Below, one piece after another: positions 34,450 through 43,378 of a stretch of DNA of 64,000 nucleotides. This DNA is from Saccharothrix syringae (GTDB lineage Bacteria; Actinomycetota; Actinomycetes; Mycobacteriales; Pseudonocardiaceae): assembly GCF_009498035.1 (NCBI RefSeq), contig NZ_CP034550.1, positions 3,038,001 to 3,102,000 of the forward strand, in the 5' to 3' direction. A program made the translations under genes and the position numbers. The notes under the pieces are model-generated. The model did not search any database. It had not been told where the DNA came from and saw nothing but the letters and a program-made list of their open reading frames with translations. The first letter of the stretch is position 1. Each line of letters starts with the position of its first letter.

Positions 34450-34572
34450 GTGGACTGGGGCATCTACGGGCCGGCGATCCGCCGCTGGGAAACCGTGCTC
34501 GGCCGTCCGGCGCCATGCCCGATCCAACCCGGCAACCACGGCCGCCCCGTGCTCCCGCCCGCCTTCGTCGAG
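34450..34572 (+). pseudogene. DNA cytosine methyltransferase fragment
   Basis: The frame reads VDWGIYGPAIRRWETVLGRP then APCPIQPGNHGRPVL and PAFVE. This matches the segment near the target-recognition end of phage-type Dcm methyltransferases, which normally continues into WLMGLP. Here the frame breaks after FVE. No catalytic PCQ or ENV motif is present. Confidence 0.45.
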
Positions 34573-34885
34573 CACCCCAAGCCACCCACGCGGTATCGCT
34601 GCTGCTGGCCTGCGAAGGCGAAATCCGCGCTTCGACGCCGCCCTGTTCGCCGACACCGCAGACGTGGCGGCAGTGGATCGACGTCGGGGTGCGCGGTCAT
34701 GGCGTGGAGGCGGGCGGCTGGTGGTGGGCATCCGGTCGGTGCACTGCTCACCTGGGGAAGACACCGCATCCGCGGTGGCGGGGTGTTCGAGTACGCCCGG
34801 CGCGCATCACCGGAACGACAACGTGTTCCGGTAGACCTCGGTCAGGCCCGGCTCCCCGCTCTTCGTGCCCGCATTCAGCGAGGGA

Positions 34886-35911
34886 TCATCCCCGCACTAC
34901 GGACGGGTTGGTTGCGCCGGTCAGGTCTTCGAGGTATCCGAGTACGGCGGTGGGCCGGAGGTCGTCCCGCTGGTAGCGGAACGTCGTGTTGCCCCACGCG
35001 TCCTGGCCTGCCAGGCTCAACTTGAGACCTTCGACGTACAGCTCGATCACCTTCCCGTAGGTTTCCGCGCCCAGCGCCTGGATGATGCGGGGAAGTTCGT
35101 CCTCAAGCCTGGCGAATTCCTGTAGCCGCCGGTGGGCCTCGGCGCGTACCCGGTCCGCGGCCTCCGGGATGGGAATGCCCGATGTGCGGCTGACGACGAA
35201 GACCAGGTTGTCCGAATCGTTCTTCGCGTTCAGCTCCTTTTCGTATGACTGGAGATCATTGGACATCCACGTCGTCTCGGCGATTATCTCCCTCATCAAC
35301 CACAGTTGCGGGTAGAGCAGGACGTGCTCCGGAACCTCGTACCCGCCGATGCGCTCGATCAGGTCGATCGAGGTCTTGGGGCCCGCGCTGGAAAGTCGGC
35401 CTTGCTTGTACGAGGCCAAGTCGTGAACCAGGTTGCCTTTTCGTCCAACTGCTTCGAAGAAGTGTCCGTAGAAGTAGTCGCGCCAGTGGTGCGCGGCTCG
35501 GTACCGCCAGGTGGGGGACATGTTCTGAATGGCCCTCGACCAGATGTCGGCGAACGCTACGAAGAGGGGGTTCCGCTGGTCCGTGCGGCCATCCGTGAGC
35601 GTGATCTCGGCCAGGTGTCCGAGCACGTCGAGCGCTTTGTCGGGGTTGTACCCGAGTTCGCCGTCGAACTGGTCGTCGAAGAAGAAGTAGAACGTCATGA
35701 CGTCTACTGCGAGGTCGATGTTCTGTTCGGGGGCCTGCGGCCAGTACCGGCAGGCGAACCCGTCCATTTGGATGGCGGTCCAGTACGCCACGGCCTTGTC
35801 GCTCTTTACCATACCTGTTTCACGGGCCCATCGGAGGCCGTGATCGTGGGCGCGGTCCAGGAACGGGGAGAGTCGGGCTTCGAATGGGATTTCGAGTCCT
35901 GAGACAGGCAT
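34886..35911 (-). CDS. Class I terpene synthase (terpene cyclase)
   Basis: 341 aa from ATG 35911, with GGAG 5 nt upstream; the longer frame to 36067 runs through the upstream small ORF. The Asp-rich motif DDQFD is at 79-83 (FYFFFDDQFDG). The pyrophosphate-sensor Arg is at 172 (QGRLSS). The NSE triad NDLQSYEKE has N218, S222 and E226, and a C-terminal RY pair is in TTFRYQRDD. All catalytic elements of a bacterial class I cyclase are present, so it ionises a prenyl diphosphate with three Mg2+. The clustered prenyl synthase suggests GGPP and thus a diterpene; a sesquiterpene from FPP cannot be excluded. It probably belongs to one operon with ispG and the 56-aa ORF upstream, 71 nt after the latter. 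Confidence 0.92.
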   Translation of the reverse strand: MPVSGLEIPFEARLSPFLDRAHDHGLRWARETGMVKSDKAVAYWTAIQMDGFACRYWPQAPEQNIDLAVDVMTFYFFFDDQFDGELGYNPDKALDVLGHLAEITLTDGRTDQRNPLFVAFADIWSRAIQNMSPTWRYRAAHHWRDYFYGHFFEAVGRKGNLVHDLASYKQGRLSSAGPKTSIDLIERIGGYEVPEHVLLYPQLWLMREIIAETTWMSNDLQSYEKELNAKNDSDNLVFVVSRTSGIPIPEAADRVRAEAHRRLQEFARLEDELPRIIQALGAETYGKVIELYVEGLKLSLAGQDAWGNTTFRYQRDDLRPTAVLGYLEDLTGATNPSVVRG

Positions 35912-35982
35912 GAGATCTCCAATCGGGTGCGGCGCGCCGGGCATGGCGGGTTCCACGGACGGTCGGATCGAGTTGTGCAAAG

Positions 35983-36153
35983 CTAACGTTTTTGTGCGCA
36001 GATGCTGTGCAGGACCCAGGCCGCGAAGAGCATGCTTGCCGCCACCCAACCGGCCGTGGCGGGCCACCAGGGCGGGTCCACGAGGGACAACACCACCAAG
36101 CCGGCGGTTCCGAACGCGAAAGGCGCATGAGCGGACAAGTCGGTGCTGTTCAC
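35983..36153 (-). CDS. 56-aa two-helix membrane protein coupled to ispG
   Basis: Translated by hand: starts [15 protein letters not shown] and ends [10 protein letters not shown]. The GTG start shares bases with the ispG stop (GTGA), a typical coupling overlap. Two hydrophobic stretches ([12 protein letters not shown] and [19 protein letters not shown]) around PPWWPA make a helical-hairpin membrane protein with a basic end. I know no family for it. Its position between ispG and the terpene synthase suggests a role in the pathway, such as anchoring the cyclase or an accessory step. Confidence 0.6.
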   Translation of the reverse strand: MNSTDLSAHAPFAFGTAGLVVLSLVDPPWWPATAGWVAASMLFAAWVLHSICAQKR

Positions 36154-37328
36154 GGGTTCACCTGTGTCGACTCATGCCCAGGCGGATTCGGGTCGTCCTG
36201 TCGGTGTGTGTCCTGATCCATCTCCTCGGCGATGCGCATGGCCTCCTCGATCAGGGTCTCCACGATCTGGTGCTCCGGCACGGTCTTGACGACCTGGCCC
36301 TTGACGAAGATCTGGCCCTTGCCGTTGCCCGAGGCCACCCCGAGGTCGGCCTCCCGCGCCTCGCCCGGCCCGTTCACGACGCAGCCCATCACCGCCACCC
36401 GCAGCGGCACCTCCAGGCCCTCCAGGCCCGCGGTGACCTGCTCGGCCAGCGTGTAGACGTCCACCTGGGCGCGTCCGCACGACGGGCAGGAGACGATCTC
36501 CAGCTTGCGCGGGCGCAGGTTGAGCGACTGCAGGATCTGGTGCCCGACCTTGACCTCTTCGACGGGCGGCGCGGACAGCGAGACCCGGATCGTGTCGCCG
36601 ATGCCCTGCCGCAGCAGCGCGCCGAACGCCACCGCCGACTTGATCGTGCCCTGGAACGCCGGACCCGCCTCGGTCACGCCCAGGTGCAGCGGGTAGTCGC
36701 ACTGCTCGGCCAGCAGCTCGTAGGCCCGGATCATCACCACCGGGTCGTTGTGCTTCACGCTGATCTTCAGGTCGTGGAAGTCGTGCTCGGCGAACAGCGA
36801 CGCCTCCCACAACGCCGACTCCGCCAACGCCTCCGGCGTGGCCTTGCCGTACTTGGCCAGCAACCGCGGGTCCAGCGACCCGGCGTTGACCCCGATCCGG
36901 ATCGGCGTGCCGTGGTCGCGGGCCGCCCGGGCGATCTCGCGGACCTTGTCGTCGAAGCGCTTGATGTTGCCCGGGTTGACCCGCACCGCCGCGCAGCCGG
37001 CCTCGATCGCGGCGAAGACGTACTTGGGCTGGAAGTGGATGTCCGCGATCACCGGGATCTGCGACTTGCGCGCGATCGCCGACAGGGCGTCCGCGTCGTC
37101 CTGCGACGGGCACGCCACCCGCACGATGTCGCAGCCCGCCGCGGTCAACTCCGCGATCTGCTGCAACGTCGCGTTCACGTCCGCCGTGACCGTCGTGGTC
37201 ATCGACTGCACCGACACCGGGAACTCCGACCCGACCCCCACCGACCCCACCGTCAACTGACGCGTTCGCCGGCGTTTCGCGAGCACCGCAGCCGGAACGA
37301 CCGGCATGGGAACAGGCACAGGCACCAT
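36150..37328 (-). CDS. ispG: 4-hydroxy-3-methylbut-2-enyl diphosphate synthase
   Basis: 392 aa from ATG 37328, with GGAGGG 6 nt upstream; the frame to 37409 is longer but has no ribosome binding site. Converts MEcPP to HMBPP in the MEP pathway using a 4Fe-4S cluster. The TIM-barrel part reads [31 protein letters not shown] and [13 protein letters not shown]. The cluster cysteines are in [19 protein letters not shown] and [18 protein letters not shown], with a conserved Glu after the third Cys. A second, housekeeping ispG is likely elsewhere, since this copy sits in a terpene cluster. The direct repeat at 37430-37445 lies about 100 nt upstream. Confidence 0.93.
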   Translation of the reverse strand: MVPVPVPMPVVPAAVLAKRRRTRQLTVGSVGVGSEFPVSVQSMTTTVTADVNATLQQIAELTAAGCDIVRVACPSQDDADALSAIARKSQIPVIADIHFQPKYVFAAIEAGCAAVRVNPGNIKRFDDKVREIARAARDHGTPIRIGVNAGSLDPRLLAKYGKATPEALAESALWEASLFAEHDFHDLKISVKHNDPVVMIRAYELLAEQCDYPLHLGVTEAGPAFQGTIKSAVAFGALLRQGIGDTIRVSLSAPPVEEVKVGHQILQSLNLRPRKLEIVSCPSCGRAQVDVYTLAEQVTAGLEGLEVPLRVAVMGCVVNGPGEAREADLGVASGNGKGQIFVKGQVVKTVPEHQIVETLIEEAMRIAEEMDQDTHRQDDPNPPGHESTQVNP

Positions 37329-37429
37329 CAGCAACCCTCCACGACGCGCCGGACCGGCTTCGCGATGCTCGCCGCGCATCTTCTTTGCCCACAGTAAGTT
37401 CGTCGTCACCGCCGTGTCAGCAACGTGAT

Positions 37430-37445
37430 GTTGAACCGGTTGAAA
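37430..37445 (-). promoter_or_regulatory. Cluster motif, site a (upstream of ispG)
   Basis: Minus strand TTTCAACCGGTTCAAC followed by ATCACG; member of the five-site set with consensus GTTCAAC-N2-GTTCAACACC. It lies 102 nt before the ispG ATG and points toward it. Confidence 0.6.
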
Positions 37446-37466
37446 GCAGCGCGGCTGGTGGACTTC

Positions 37467-38801
37467 TCAGTCGCCCGACTGTCGCGATTGGTGCAGGACT
37501 CGGCTCGCGGCGGGATGTGCCTGGTAGGCGCCGAGCTTGCGCCTGAAGGAGCGGAAGGCGCAGTCGACGCGTTCGGAGTGCATGTAGGGGTAGTCGTCCA
37601 GGAAGCTTTCCCAAGTAGCACAAGCCTGTTCCAGGTTCCCCCGGCGCAGTTGCAGGTCTGCCAACGCGTGGACGGTCAGCATCCGGGAGCGCCGTTCGCC
37701 TTCGGGGCGGTGCCGCAACGATGTGTGCAACCAAGGCTCGGCGCGGGAGGCGTCCCGCAGGAGGGTCAGCACCAGGCCCGTCCGGTGCGCGAGGTCCGCC
37801 TGAGCGGCCTGTGCGTCCGGCGTCCGAACGTCATCGACTTCGGACAGGTAGCGCTCGGCTTGGGCCAGGTGGCTGAGCGCGGTCCTGTGGTTCGCCGACA
37901 TCGCGTGGGCGACGGCGGTGTGCCCCAGCAACAGCGCGCGGATTCGGGCGGGTGCTCGCCCCGAGGCGTGGCCGACCGCCGTGTCGGCCAACTGGACCGC
38001 CTGCGCGTGATGTCCCAGGAAACTTGCCTGCGCGCTCATGCCGCACAGGGTTCGGGCGTACCCGAGGTGATCACCGGCCTCTGTCGAGAGTCGTAGCGAC
38101 ATCCGGTAGTACCGCTGGGCGAGGTTGTGCTGAAGGCTGTCGAAGCACTTGAAGGCCATCAGCCGGGTCAGCTCGGCTGCCGCGGTGAGCAGCTCACGAC
38201 GGGCCCGGGTGTCCGAACAGCGGGTCGTGACGTCGTTGGCGAGGTATGTCGCGAGCGCCAGTCGCGCGGCGCCGCCGCCGAATGCCCGGTCGAGGGAGAG
38301 GAAGGCCGACAGCGCCATCTCGATCGCCGCCGTCGCCTCGGTCCCGTGCCGGCCGGTCTCCGCCGGGCACGACCACGCGCCCGGCTCGTCACCCGGAGGA
38401 CTGACGGCTCCCCAGGTCACCCGGAACGGCTGTGCGCACAGCCAGGCCCGGCGCGCCGGGTCCAGATCGGCCGTCGCGAGGTCGTGCAGCGCCGTGACGC
38501 ACGGAGACATGTCGGACGCGGGCATCGGCGCGTCCGGGACGGCGTCGGCCCATCCGAGGTCCGTCGCGGACACGAACCGACCGAGACGTCGCGAGAACGC
38601 CTCGGCGACGAAAACGGGGACGGGTGGTCGCGGTTTGCTCCCCGACAACCAGTGGGAAACCGAAGTCCGGTCATATCGGGCGATTACCCCTGCCTCCGCC
38701 GCCGCCCGGTTGACCGCGAGGGACAGGTTCTGGTTGGTCCACTTGGATTCCTTCATCAACGTGCGAAGGATGTGGTTGTCGATGCGGTTCCGCGCTGCCA
38801 T
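37467..38801 (-). CDS. XRE-type helix-turn-helix regulator with TPR-like C-terminus
   Basis: 444 aa; ATG with AGGAG 4-5 nt upstream. The N-terminal helix-turn-helix (about 10-65) includes MKESKWTNQNLSLAVNRAAA and the recognition part YDRTSVSHWLSGSKPRPP. A long helical array follows, with TPR-like units such as LAQRYYRMSLRLSTEAGDHL and TAVAHAMSANHRTALSHLAQ. This layout is that of actinobacterial NsdA-like regulators of development and secondary metabolism. It lies inside the terpene cluster and is a good candidate to bind the repeated GTTCAAC motif, though that link is inference. A CTAC-N5-GTAG repeat lies 88 nt upstream of its start. Confidence 0.82.
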   Translation of the reverse strand: MAARNRIDNHILRTLMKESKWTNQNLSLAVNRAAAEAGVIARYDRTSVSHWLSGSKPRPPVPVFVAEAFSRRLGRFVSATDLGWADAVPDAPMPASDMSPCVTALHDLATADLDPARRAWLCAQPFRVTWGAVSPPGDEPGAWSCPAETGRHGTEATAAIEMALSAFLSLDRAFGGGAARLALATYLANDVTTRCSDTRARRELLTAAAELTRLMAFKCFDSLQHNLAQRYYRMSLRLSTEAGDHLGYARTLCGMSAQASFLGHHAQAVQLADTAVGHASGRAPARIRALLLGHTAVAHAMSANHRTALSHLAQAERYLSEVDDVRTPDAQAAQADLAHRTGLVLTLLRDASRAEPWLHTSLRHRPEGERRSRMLTVHALADLQLRRGNLEQACATWESFLDDYPYMHSERVDCAFRSFRRKLGAYQAHPAASRVLHQSRQSGD

Positions 38802-39292
38802 GGATCTCCTACCACGTCCCGCGCATCGCAGGGGACGAACCGTCGGCCTCGGCGTCGGTGTCGTGCCACGAGAAGAAGTGCCGTGACTCTACGTAAAGTA
38901 GTTCTTGCAGTCAGTGAAGGTGACCGTGCGCCGTGTCACAACCCGACAACGGGGTGAACCTCATGTTTCCACCCCCGGGGGAACATGGCTGCGAATGGGC
39001 GTCATCGACGTGGAACGCCGCCGGCCGACCAGCGGGTCGGCGGCTAGGCCGAAGCGACGCCGTCTCTACGGCACGGGGCGGTACGGATTGATGGGCGTCA
39101 TGCGGAAGTCGCCGCCCATCGGTTCGCCGCGCAGGAACGGATGAGGGGCCGAGGTGGTCCGACCGCGTTCAACGTGTTCAACACCGGACGGTGCGATTTC
39201 TCGCGGTTGCGGTTTGCCTGCTGCTCCGTCGGGTATGTGCGTGTATTTGGGCGGCGGGCGTGCAAGCCTTCGTCATCGGCGGCGGAACGGGT
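38802..39292. other. Promoter region and gene-free interval
   Basis: No coding region is supported. It contains CTACGTAAAGTAG (38889-38901, inverted repeat) in the regulator's promoter region. A larger dyad, CATGTT...AACATG around CCCCCGGGGG, lies at 38962-38987, and site b of the cluster motif at 39167. The right end abuts the truncated dxr. Confidence 0.5.
39167..39182 (+). promoter_or_regulatory. Cluster motif, site b (orphan)
   Basis: GTTCAACGTGTTCAAC followed by ACC, the best match to the consensus. It points to the right, where no gene now starts; the next DNA is the 3' end of the broken dxr. A gene it served may have been lost. Confidence 0.55.
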
Positions 39293-40320
39293 TCATCCGC
39301 AGCCGTGGTCGTCCGTGTCCACGATGGAGGTGAACGGCGTGCCACCGGCGAGGAAGACCGCTACGGCCTCCTCGTTGGCGGCGTTGTAGACGGCCGGCAG
39401 GCAACCCCCGCCGGAGCCCGCCTGCCTGGCCAGCCGCACCGCCGGGAAGGTCTCGTCGTCCAGCGGGCCAGGGCGATCGGCAGGCGCATGTCGGGCGGGC
39501 TGGCCTGGGCCAGCGTGGAGCCGTCGGTGAAGGTCACCATCGAGTGGATCACCGACTGCGGGTGCACGACCACGTCGATGCGGTCGTACGGCACCCCGAA
39601 GAGCAGGTGCGCCTCGATCAGCTCCAGGCCCTTGTTGACCAGGGTGGCCGAGTTGACCGTGATGACCGGGCCCATCGACCACGTGGGGTGGGCCAGGGCC
39701 TCGCCCGCGGTCACGCCGGCCAGCCCGTCGCGGGTGCGGCCGCGGAACGGGCCGCCGGAGGCGGTGAGCACCAGCCGGGCGACCTCGTCGGACCGGCCGC
39801 CGCGCAGGCGCTGGGCCAGCGCGGAGTGCTCGGAGTCCACCGGCACCAGCTGCCCCGGCTTCGCGGCCCTGAGCACCAGCGGCCCGCCCGCGATCAGCGA
39901 CTCCTTGTTGGCCAGGGCCAGGGTCGCGCCGGTGGCCAGCGCGTGCAGCGTCGGCTCCAGCCCGATGGAGCCGGTGATGCCGTTGAGCACCACGTCCGCC
40001 GGGGTGGAGTCGACCAGGTCGGTCATCGCGGTGGGACCCGCCAGCACGCGCGGCAGCTCGAACCGCCCGGTGGGGTGCCCGCGCCGGTGCGCCTCCGAGC
40101 GCAGAGCCGACGTCACGTTCTCCGCGGCCGTCGCCCTGGCCACCGCCACGACCCGCGCGCCGGTCTCCAGCGCCTGGGCGGCCGGCAGTCCCGGGTCGGA
40201 GCCGCCCGAGGCGAGCCCGGCGACGGCGAAGCGGTCCCGGTTGGCGGCGATGACGTCGAGGGCCTGGGCGCCGATCGAACCGGTCGACCCCGGCACCAGG
40301 ACCGTGCGTGGTGCGCTCAT
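39293..40320 (-). pseudogene. dxr: 1-deoxy-D-xylulose 5-phosphate reductoisomerase, broken by deletion and frameshift
   Basis: From ATG 40320 the frame reads a normal [75 protein letters not shown] and [16 protein letters not shown] up to [11 protein letters not shown]. There it enters a wrong frame (RWTTRPSRR). In the other frame it resumes as [17 protein letters not shown] and [20 protein letters not shown] and stops at DTDDHGCG. The roughly 25 residues that normally lie between LPIALA and PLD are missing at about nt 39470, and the C-terminal helix is cut. A hairpin, ATCACCGGC/GCCGGTGAT (40319-40341), overlaps the start codon. The gene is almost certainly inactive, so the pathway must rely on another dxr. 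Confidence 0.8.
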
Positions 40321-40341
40321 CACCGGCCTCGCGCCGGTGAT
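40319..40341 (-). promoter_or_regulatory. Hairpin over the dxr start codon
   Basis: Perfect 9-bp stem ATCACCGGC / GCCGGTGAT with a 5-nt loop. On the dxr message the right arm contains the AT of the ATG and covers the only GAGG-like ribosome binding site, so it could limit translation. Confidence 0.35.
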
Positions 40342-40536
40342 CGCGGTCTTCCCGCTCGACACGATGTGCGGTCCGCTCGACGAAACCGACCGGACGGATC
40401 CGGAGAAACGGCCGCCGGGGGATTCCGCCAACCGGCGGCGTGGCCGGCGGTGACGGATTCACCCGGCACGTGGCCCGGTCGGGTCGTCACGTGCCCGTGC
40501 CGACACGTGCTCATGTCGACGGCGGTGATCCGGAGG

Positions 40537-40776
40537 TCACTTGGACGTCCGCTGGGGTGCACGGGCGCCGTCCGAGGCGAGGTGTTTGGTCAGCAGTGCG
40601 ATCTGCTCGGTGAGGGCCTCCAACTGCTCGTTGTTCCGCCTGGCCCACTTGCGCGCGCTGCCCTTCTTCCTCTTCTTGCTCTTGAAGGTGCGCCTGCCGG
40701 CCTTCCGGAAATCCTTGCTGACGTCGTCGAGACGGTCGAACATGTTGTCGACGAGATTCTTCCTCCGTCTGGCCAT
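40537..40776 (-). CDS. 79-aa highly basic helical protein
   Basis: ATG 40776 with GGAGG 4 nt upstream, so a real small gene. It starts MARRRKNLVDNMFDRLDDVS, has a Lys/Arg block (RRTFKSKKRKKGSARKWARR) and a heptad-like helix (EQLEALTEQIALLTKHL). There is no membrane segment. It looks like a nucleic-acid- or membrane-surface-binding coiled coil; I know no family. It shares the divergent region with the prenyl synthase, and cluster-motif site c lies 80 nt upstream, so it belongs to the terpene regulon. Confidence 0.7.
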   Translation of the reverse strand: MARRRKNLVDNMFDRLDDVSKDFRKAGRRTFKSKKRKKGSARKWARRNNEQLEALTEQIALLTKHLASDGARAPQRTSK

Positions 40777-40855
40777 ATGCCCTCCCTCGATAATTTTCCT
40801 TATCCCAGTAGATACCCCGGGTGCGGGGAGGGCAACCCCGGCCCGTTGTTCCCGT

Positions 40856-40871
40856 GTTGAACACGATGAAC
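40856..40871 (-). promoter_or_regulatory. Cluster motif, site c (upstream of 79-aa gene)
   Basis: Minus strand GTTCATCGTGTTCAAC followed by ACGGG; one mismatch to the repeat. It points to the basic small gene. Confidence 0.6.
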
Positions 40872-40888
40872 GCCGGGGTGCGCACCGC

Positions 40889-40904
40889 GTTCAACACTCT
40901 CAAC
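40889..40904 (+). promoter_or_regulatory. Cluster motif, site d (upstream of prenyl synthase)
   Basis: GTTCAACACTCTCAAC, a weaker second half. It lies 106 nt before the prenyl synthase TTG, points to it, and is back to back with site c in the same divergent region. Confidence 0.5.
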
Positions 40905-41009
40905 CTCGACCAGGGGTGCTGTCTTGCTTCCGGAAGGCTATTCCCCTCTAATCGGAGTATTGCCTTCCCCGGCAATGACGGGGCGGCAGTCGGATGAGGA
41001 GGCGTTGAC

Positions 41010-42047
41010 TTGGCCACGAGCAGTGTCTCGACCCATGAGGCAGCGTTGTCGGTCCTGGCCTGGGCGGGGGAGGCGATCCAGCGGCGGTCGCGTGCGTCGT
41101 TGAACGAGTTCTGCCCGGCGTTCCGAACCGTTGCCGGATACCACATGGGCTGGTGCGACGCCGCCGGTGAACCGTTGTCGGCCGGTGGCGGCAAGGCGGT
41201 CCGCCCCGCATTGGTGCTGCTGGCGGCGAAGGCCGTGAGCCGCGTCGACGACGCGGTGACCGACGCGGCGGTGGCGGTGGAGCTGGTGCACAACTTCTCA
41301 CTCATCCACGACGACGTGATGGACGGCGACGAATACCGCCGGCACCGCCCCACGGTGTGGTCCCTGTTCGGAGTGCCGACCGCGGTCCTGGTGGGCGACG
41401 CGCTGCTGACCGCGGCTCAACAGGTGCTCATGGCCGCGGGCCATCCCGCTGCGACGCGTGCGCTGGCCGAATTGTCCTCGGCCGTGCAGCACATGTTGCA
41501 CGGCCAGGCGATGGACGTCAGCTTCGAATCCCGGCAGGACGTCGGACCGGACGAGTCCGTGGCGATGACGGAGGGCAAGACGGCGGCCCTCATGCGCTGC
41601 GCGTGCGTTCTGGGTGCGTTGTACGCGGGAGCTGATCCGCCCCGGACCGCGGCCCTGGGGGACTTCGGCCGGCACCTGGGCATGGCGTTCCAGTACGTCG
41701 ACGACCTGCTGGGGATCTGGGGCGATCCCGCTCGGACGGGCAAACCGGTGTGGTCGGACCTGCGGGCGCGCAAGAAGTCCCTCCCGGTGGTCGCGGCGCT
41801 GTCCAGCGGCACGGCGGCGGGACGCGAGCTGGAACAGCTGTACCACGCTCAGGGCGCCTTGTCCGACGACCAGTTGGCCACCGCCGCCGAACTGGTGGCG
41901 CTCGCCGGCGGCAGGGACTGGGCGCGCGACCGCGCCGAGCGGCACCTGGAGGACGCGTTGTCGTGCCTGGACGCGGTCGACGCCGAGCCGCAGGCCCGGC
42001 GGAACCTGGTCGCGGTCGCGCGCCTGGTCGCCGACCGGGAGCTGTGA
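41010..42047 (+). CDS. Polyprenyl (probably geranylgeranyl) diphosphate synthase
   Basis: 345 aa; TTG start decided by GAGGAGG 7 nt upstream. All trans-prenyltransferase motifs are present: [13 protein letters not shown], the first Asp-rich motif [17 protein letters not shown] (D101, D102, D105), [15 protein letters not shown], and the second motif [13 protein letters not shown]. The residues before the first motif (ELVHNFSL) are those of short-chain GGPP-type enzymes, but product length is inferred. It would condense IPP with DMAPP, GPP or FPP to supply the clustered cyclase. It leads a plus-strand operon with ispH (68-nt gap) and dxs. Confidence 0.93.
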   Translation: MATSSVSTHEAALSVLAWAGEAIQRRSRASLNEFCPAFRTVAGYHMGWCDAAGEPLSAGGGKAVRPALVLLAAKAVSRVDDAVTDAAVAVELVHNFSLIHDDVMDGDEYRRHRPTVWSLFGVPTAVLVGDALLTAAQQVLMAAGHPAATRALAELSSAVQHMLHGQAMDVSFESRQDVGPDESVAMTEGKTAALMRCACVLGALYAGADPPRTAALGDFGRHLGMAFQYVDDLLGIWGDPARTGKPVWSDLRARKKSLPVVAALSSGTAAGRELEQLYHAQGALSDDQLATAAELVALAGGRDWARDRAERHLEDALSCLDAVDAEPQARRNLVAVARLVADREL

Positions 42048-42115
42048 CCGAAGCCCGAGCGGGCGCCGATCCGGACGGACATCCCCTGCGGGAGCGAGAG
42101 AGGAACGGTGGTTCC

Positions 42116-43378
42116 ATGAGCGTCGAGCCTTCTTCCCACCACATCGCGGACACGGCGATCGGAGGTTCGGCGCCCGGCGAGGTCGTGGTGGCGTCGGAAG
42201 TCCTCCTGGACGGCGGTGAGCGGATCCGTTGCCCGGCCGCCCCCCTCCTGCGGGGTGCCTTGCGCGGGCGGGGGCTCGACGCCCGCCTGGCCCCGGTGAC
42301 CGCACGCCGAAGCCGCGACGGGGAACCGGCCACCCTGCTGGTGACCGGTTCCCCCACCGAGGGGTGCGGCCTCGCCGTTGCCGCGCACGACGCGCACGCG
42401 CTGGCCGTGGCGCGCGCGGAGTTGCGCGCCGCGACCGCGGCGTTCGGAGCGCGGCGGGTGCTGCTGGCCTCGCCCCGCTCGTTCTGCGCCGGGGTGGAAC
42501 GGGCCATCGAGGTCGTCGAGAGGCTCCTGGAGAAGAACGGGCCGCCGGTGTACGTGCGCAAGCAGATCGTGCACAACACGCACGTGGTGCGGCAGCTGGA
42601 GCAGCGGGGCGCGGTGTTCGTCGAGGACGTCGAGGACGTCCCGGAGGGCGTGACGGTGGTGTTCTCGGCCCACGGGGTGTCGCCGGCGGTGCGCGAGGCC
42701 GCGACAGCCAGGGGGCTGGACGTCGTCGACGCCACCTGCCCGTTGGTGACCAAGGTCCACGCCGAGGCGCGGCGGTTCGCCCAGCGCGGGGACACGGTGG
42801 TGTTCATCGGGCACGCCGGGCACGAGGAGACCGAGGGCACGCTGGGCGAGGCGCCGGACCGCATGGTGCTGGTGCAGGACGCCGCCGACGTCGCCACCCT
42901 GGAGGTCGCCGACCCCCGGAGGGTGTCCTACCTGACGCAGACCACGCTGGCCGTCGACGAGGCCGAGGCGGTGGTGGACGCGTTGCGCGCGAAGTTCCCC
43001 GCCCTGCGCGGGCCGCGTTCGGAGGACATCTGCTACGCCACCACCAACCGGCAGGACGCGTTGCGCGCGGTCGTGGAAGAGTCCGACGTGGTGCTCGTCG
43101 TCGGGTCGGACAACTCGTCCAACTCCCGGCGCCTGGCGGAGTTGGCCCGCCGCGGCGGCACACCGGCCCACCTGGTCGACGACGCGGCGCAGATCGCGTG
43201 GACGTGGTTGGCCGGCGCGTCGACGGTGGGGCTGACCGCGGGGGCCTCGGCACCCTCGGCCCTGGTGGAGGAGGTGGTGGCCGCCTTGTCGGGGCTCGGT
43301 CCGGTGGAGGTGGAGGAACGCCGGGTCACCAGTGAGGACATCCGGTTCGCCCCACCGCGCAAGGTGGTCGCCCCGTGA
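42116..43378 (+). CDS. ispH: 4-hydroxy-3-methylbut-2-enyl diphosphate reductase with N-terminal extension
   Basis: 420 aa; ATG 42116 with AGAGGAA upstream. The catalytic part starts at about residue 115: [20 protein letters not shown]. The three cluster cysteines are in [20 protein letters not shown] and [11 protein letters not shown]. Other motifs are [32 protein letters not shown] and [11 protein letters not shown]. The enzyme reduces HMBPP to IPP and DMAPP, the last MEP step. The first ~110 residues ([32 protein letters not shown]) are not part of standard IspH and have no assigned function. The dxs start overlaps the stop. Confidence 0.92.
   Translation: MSVEPSSHHIADTAIGGSAPGEVVVASEVLLDGGERIRCPAAPLLRGALRGRGLDARLAPVTARRSRDGEPATLLVTGSPTEGCGLAVAAHDAHALAVARAELRAATAAFGARRVLLASPRSFCAGVERAIEVVERLLEKNGPPVYVRKQIVHNTHVVRQLEQRGAVFVEDVEDVPEGVTVVFSAHGVSPAVREAATARGLDVVDATCPLVTKVHAEARRFAQRGDTVVFIGHAGHEETEGTLGEAPDRMVLVQDAADVATLEVADPRRVSYLTQTTLAVDEAEAVVDALRAKFPALRGPRSEDICYATTNRQDALRAVVEESDVVLVVGSDNSSNSRRLAELARRGGTPAHLVDDAAQIAWTWLAGASTVGLTAGASAPSALVEEVVAALSGLGPVEVEERRVTSEDIRFAPPRKVVAP

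Larger units (their letters stand above)
33775..34885. other. Debris interval of IS3 and methyltransferase remnants
   Basis: No intact gene is supported here. Two recognisable pieces are listed separately (33905-34261, 34450-34572). The stretch 34580-34885 shows nothing I recognise and ends at the terpene synthase stop. Confidence 0.6.
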
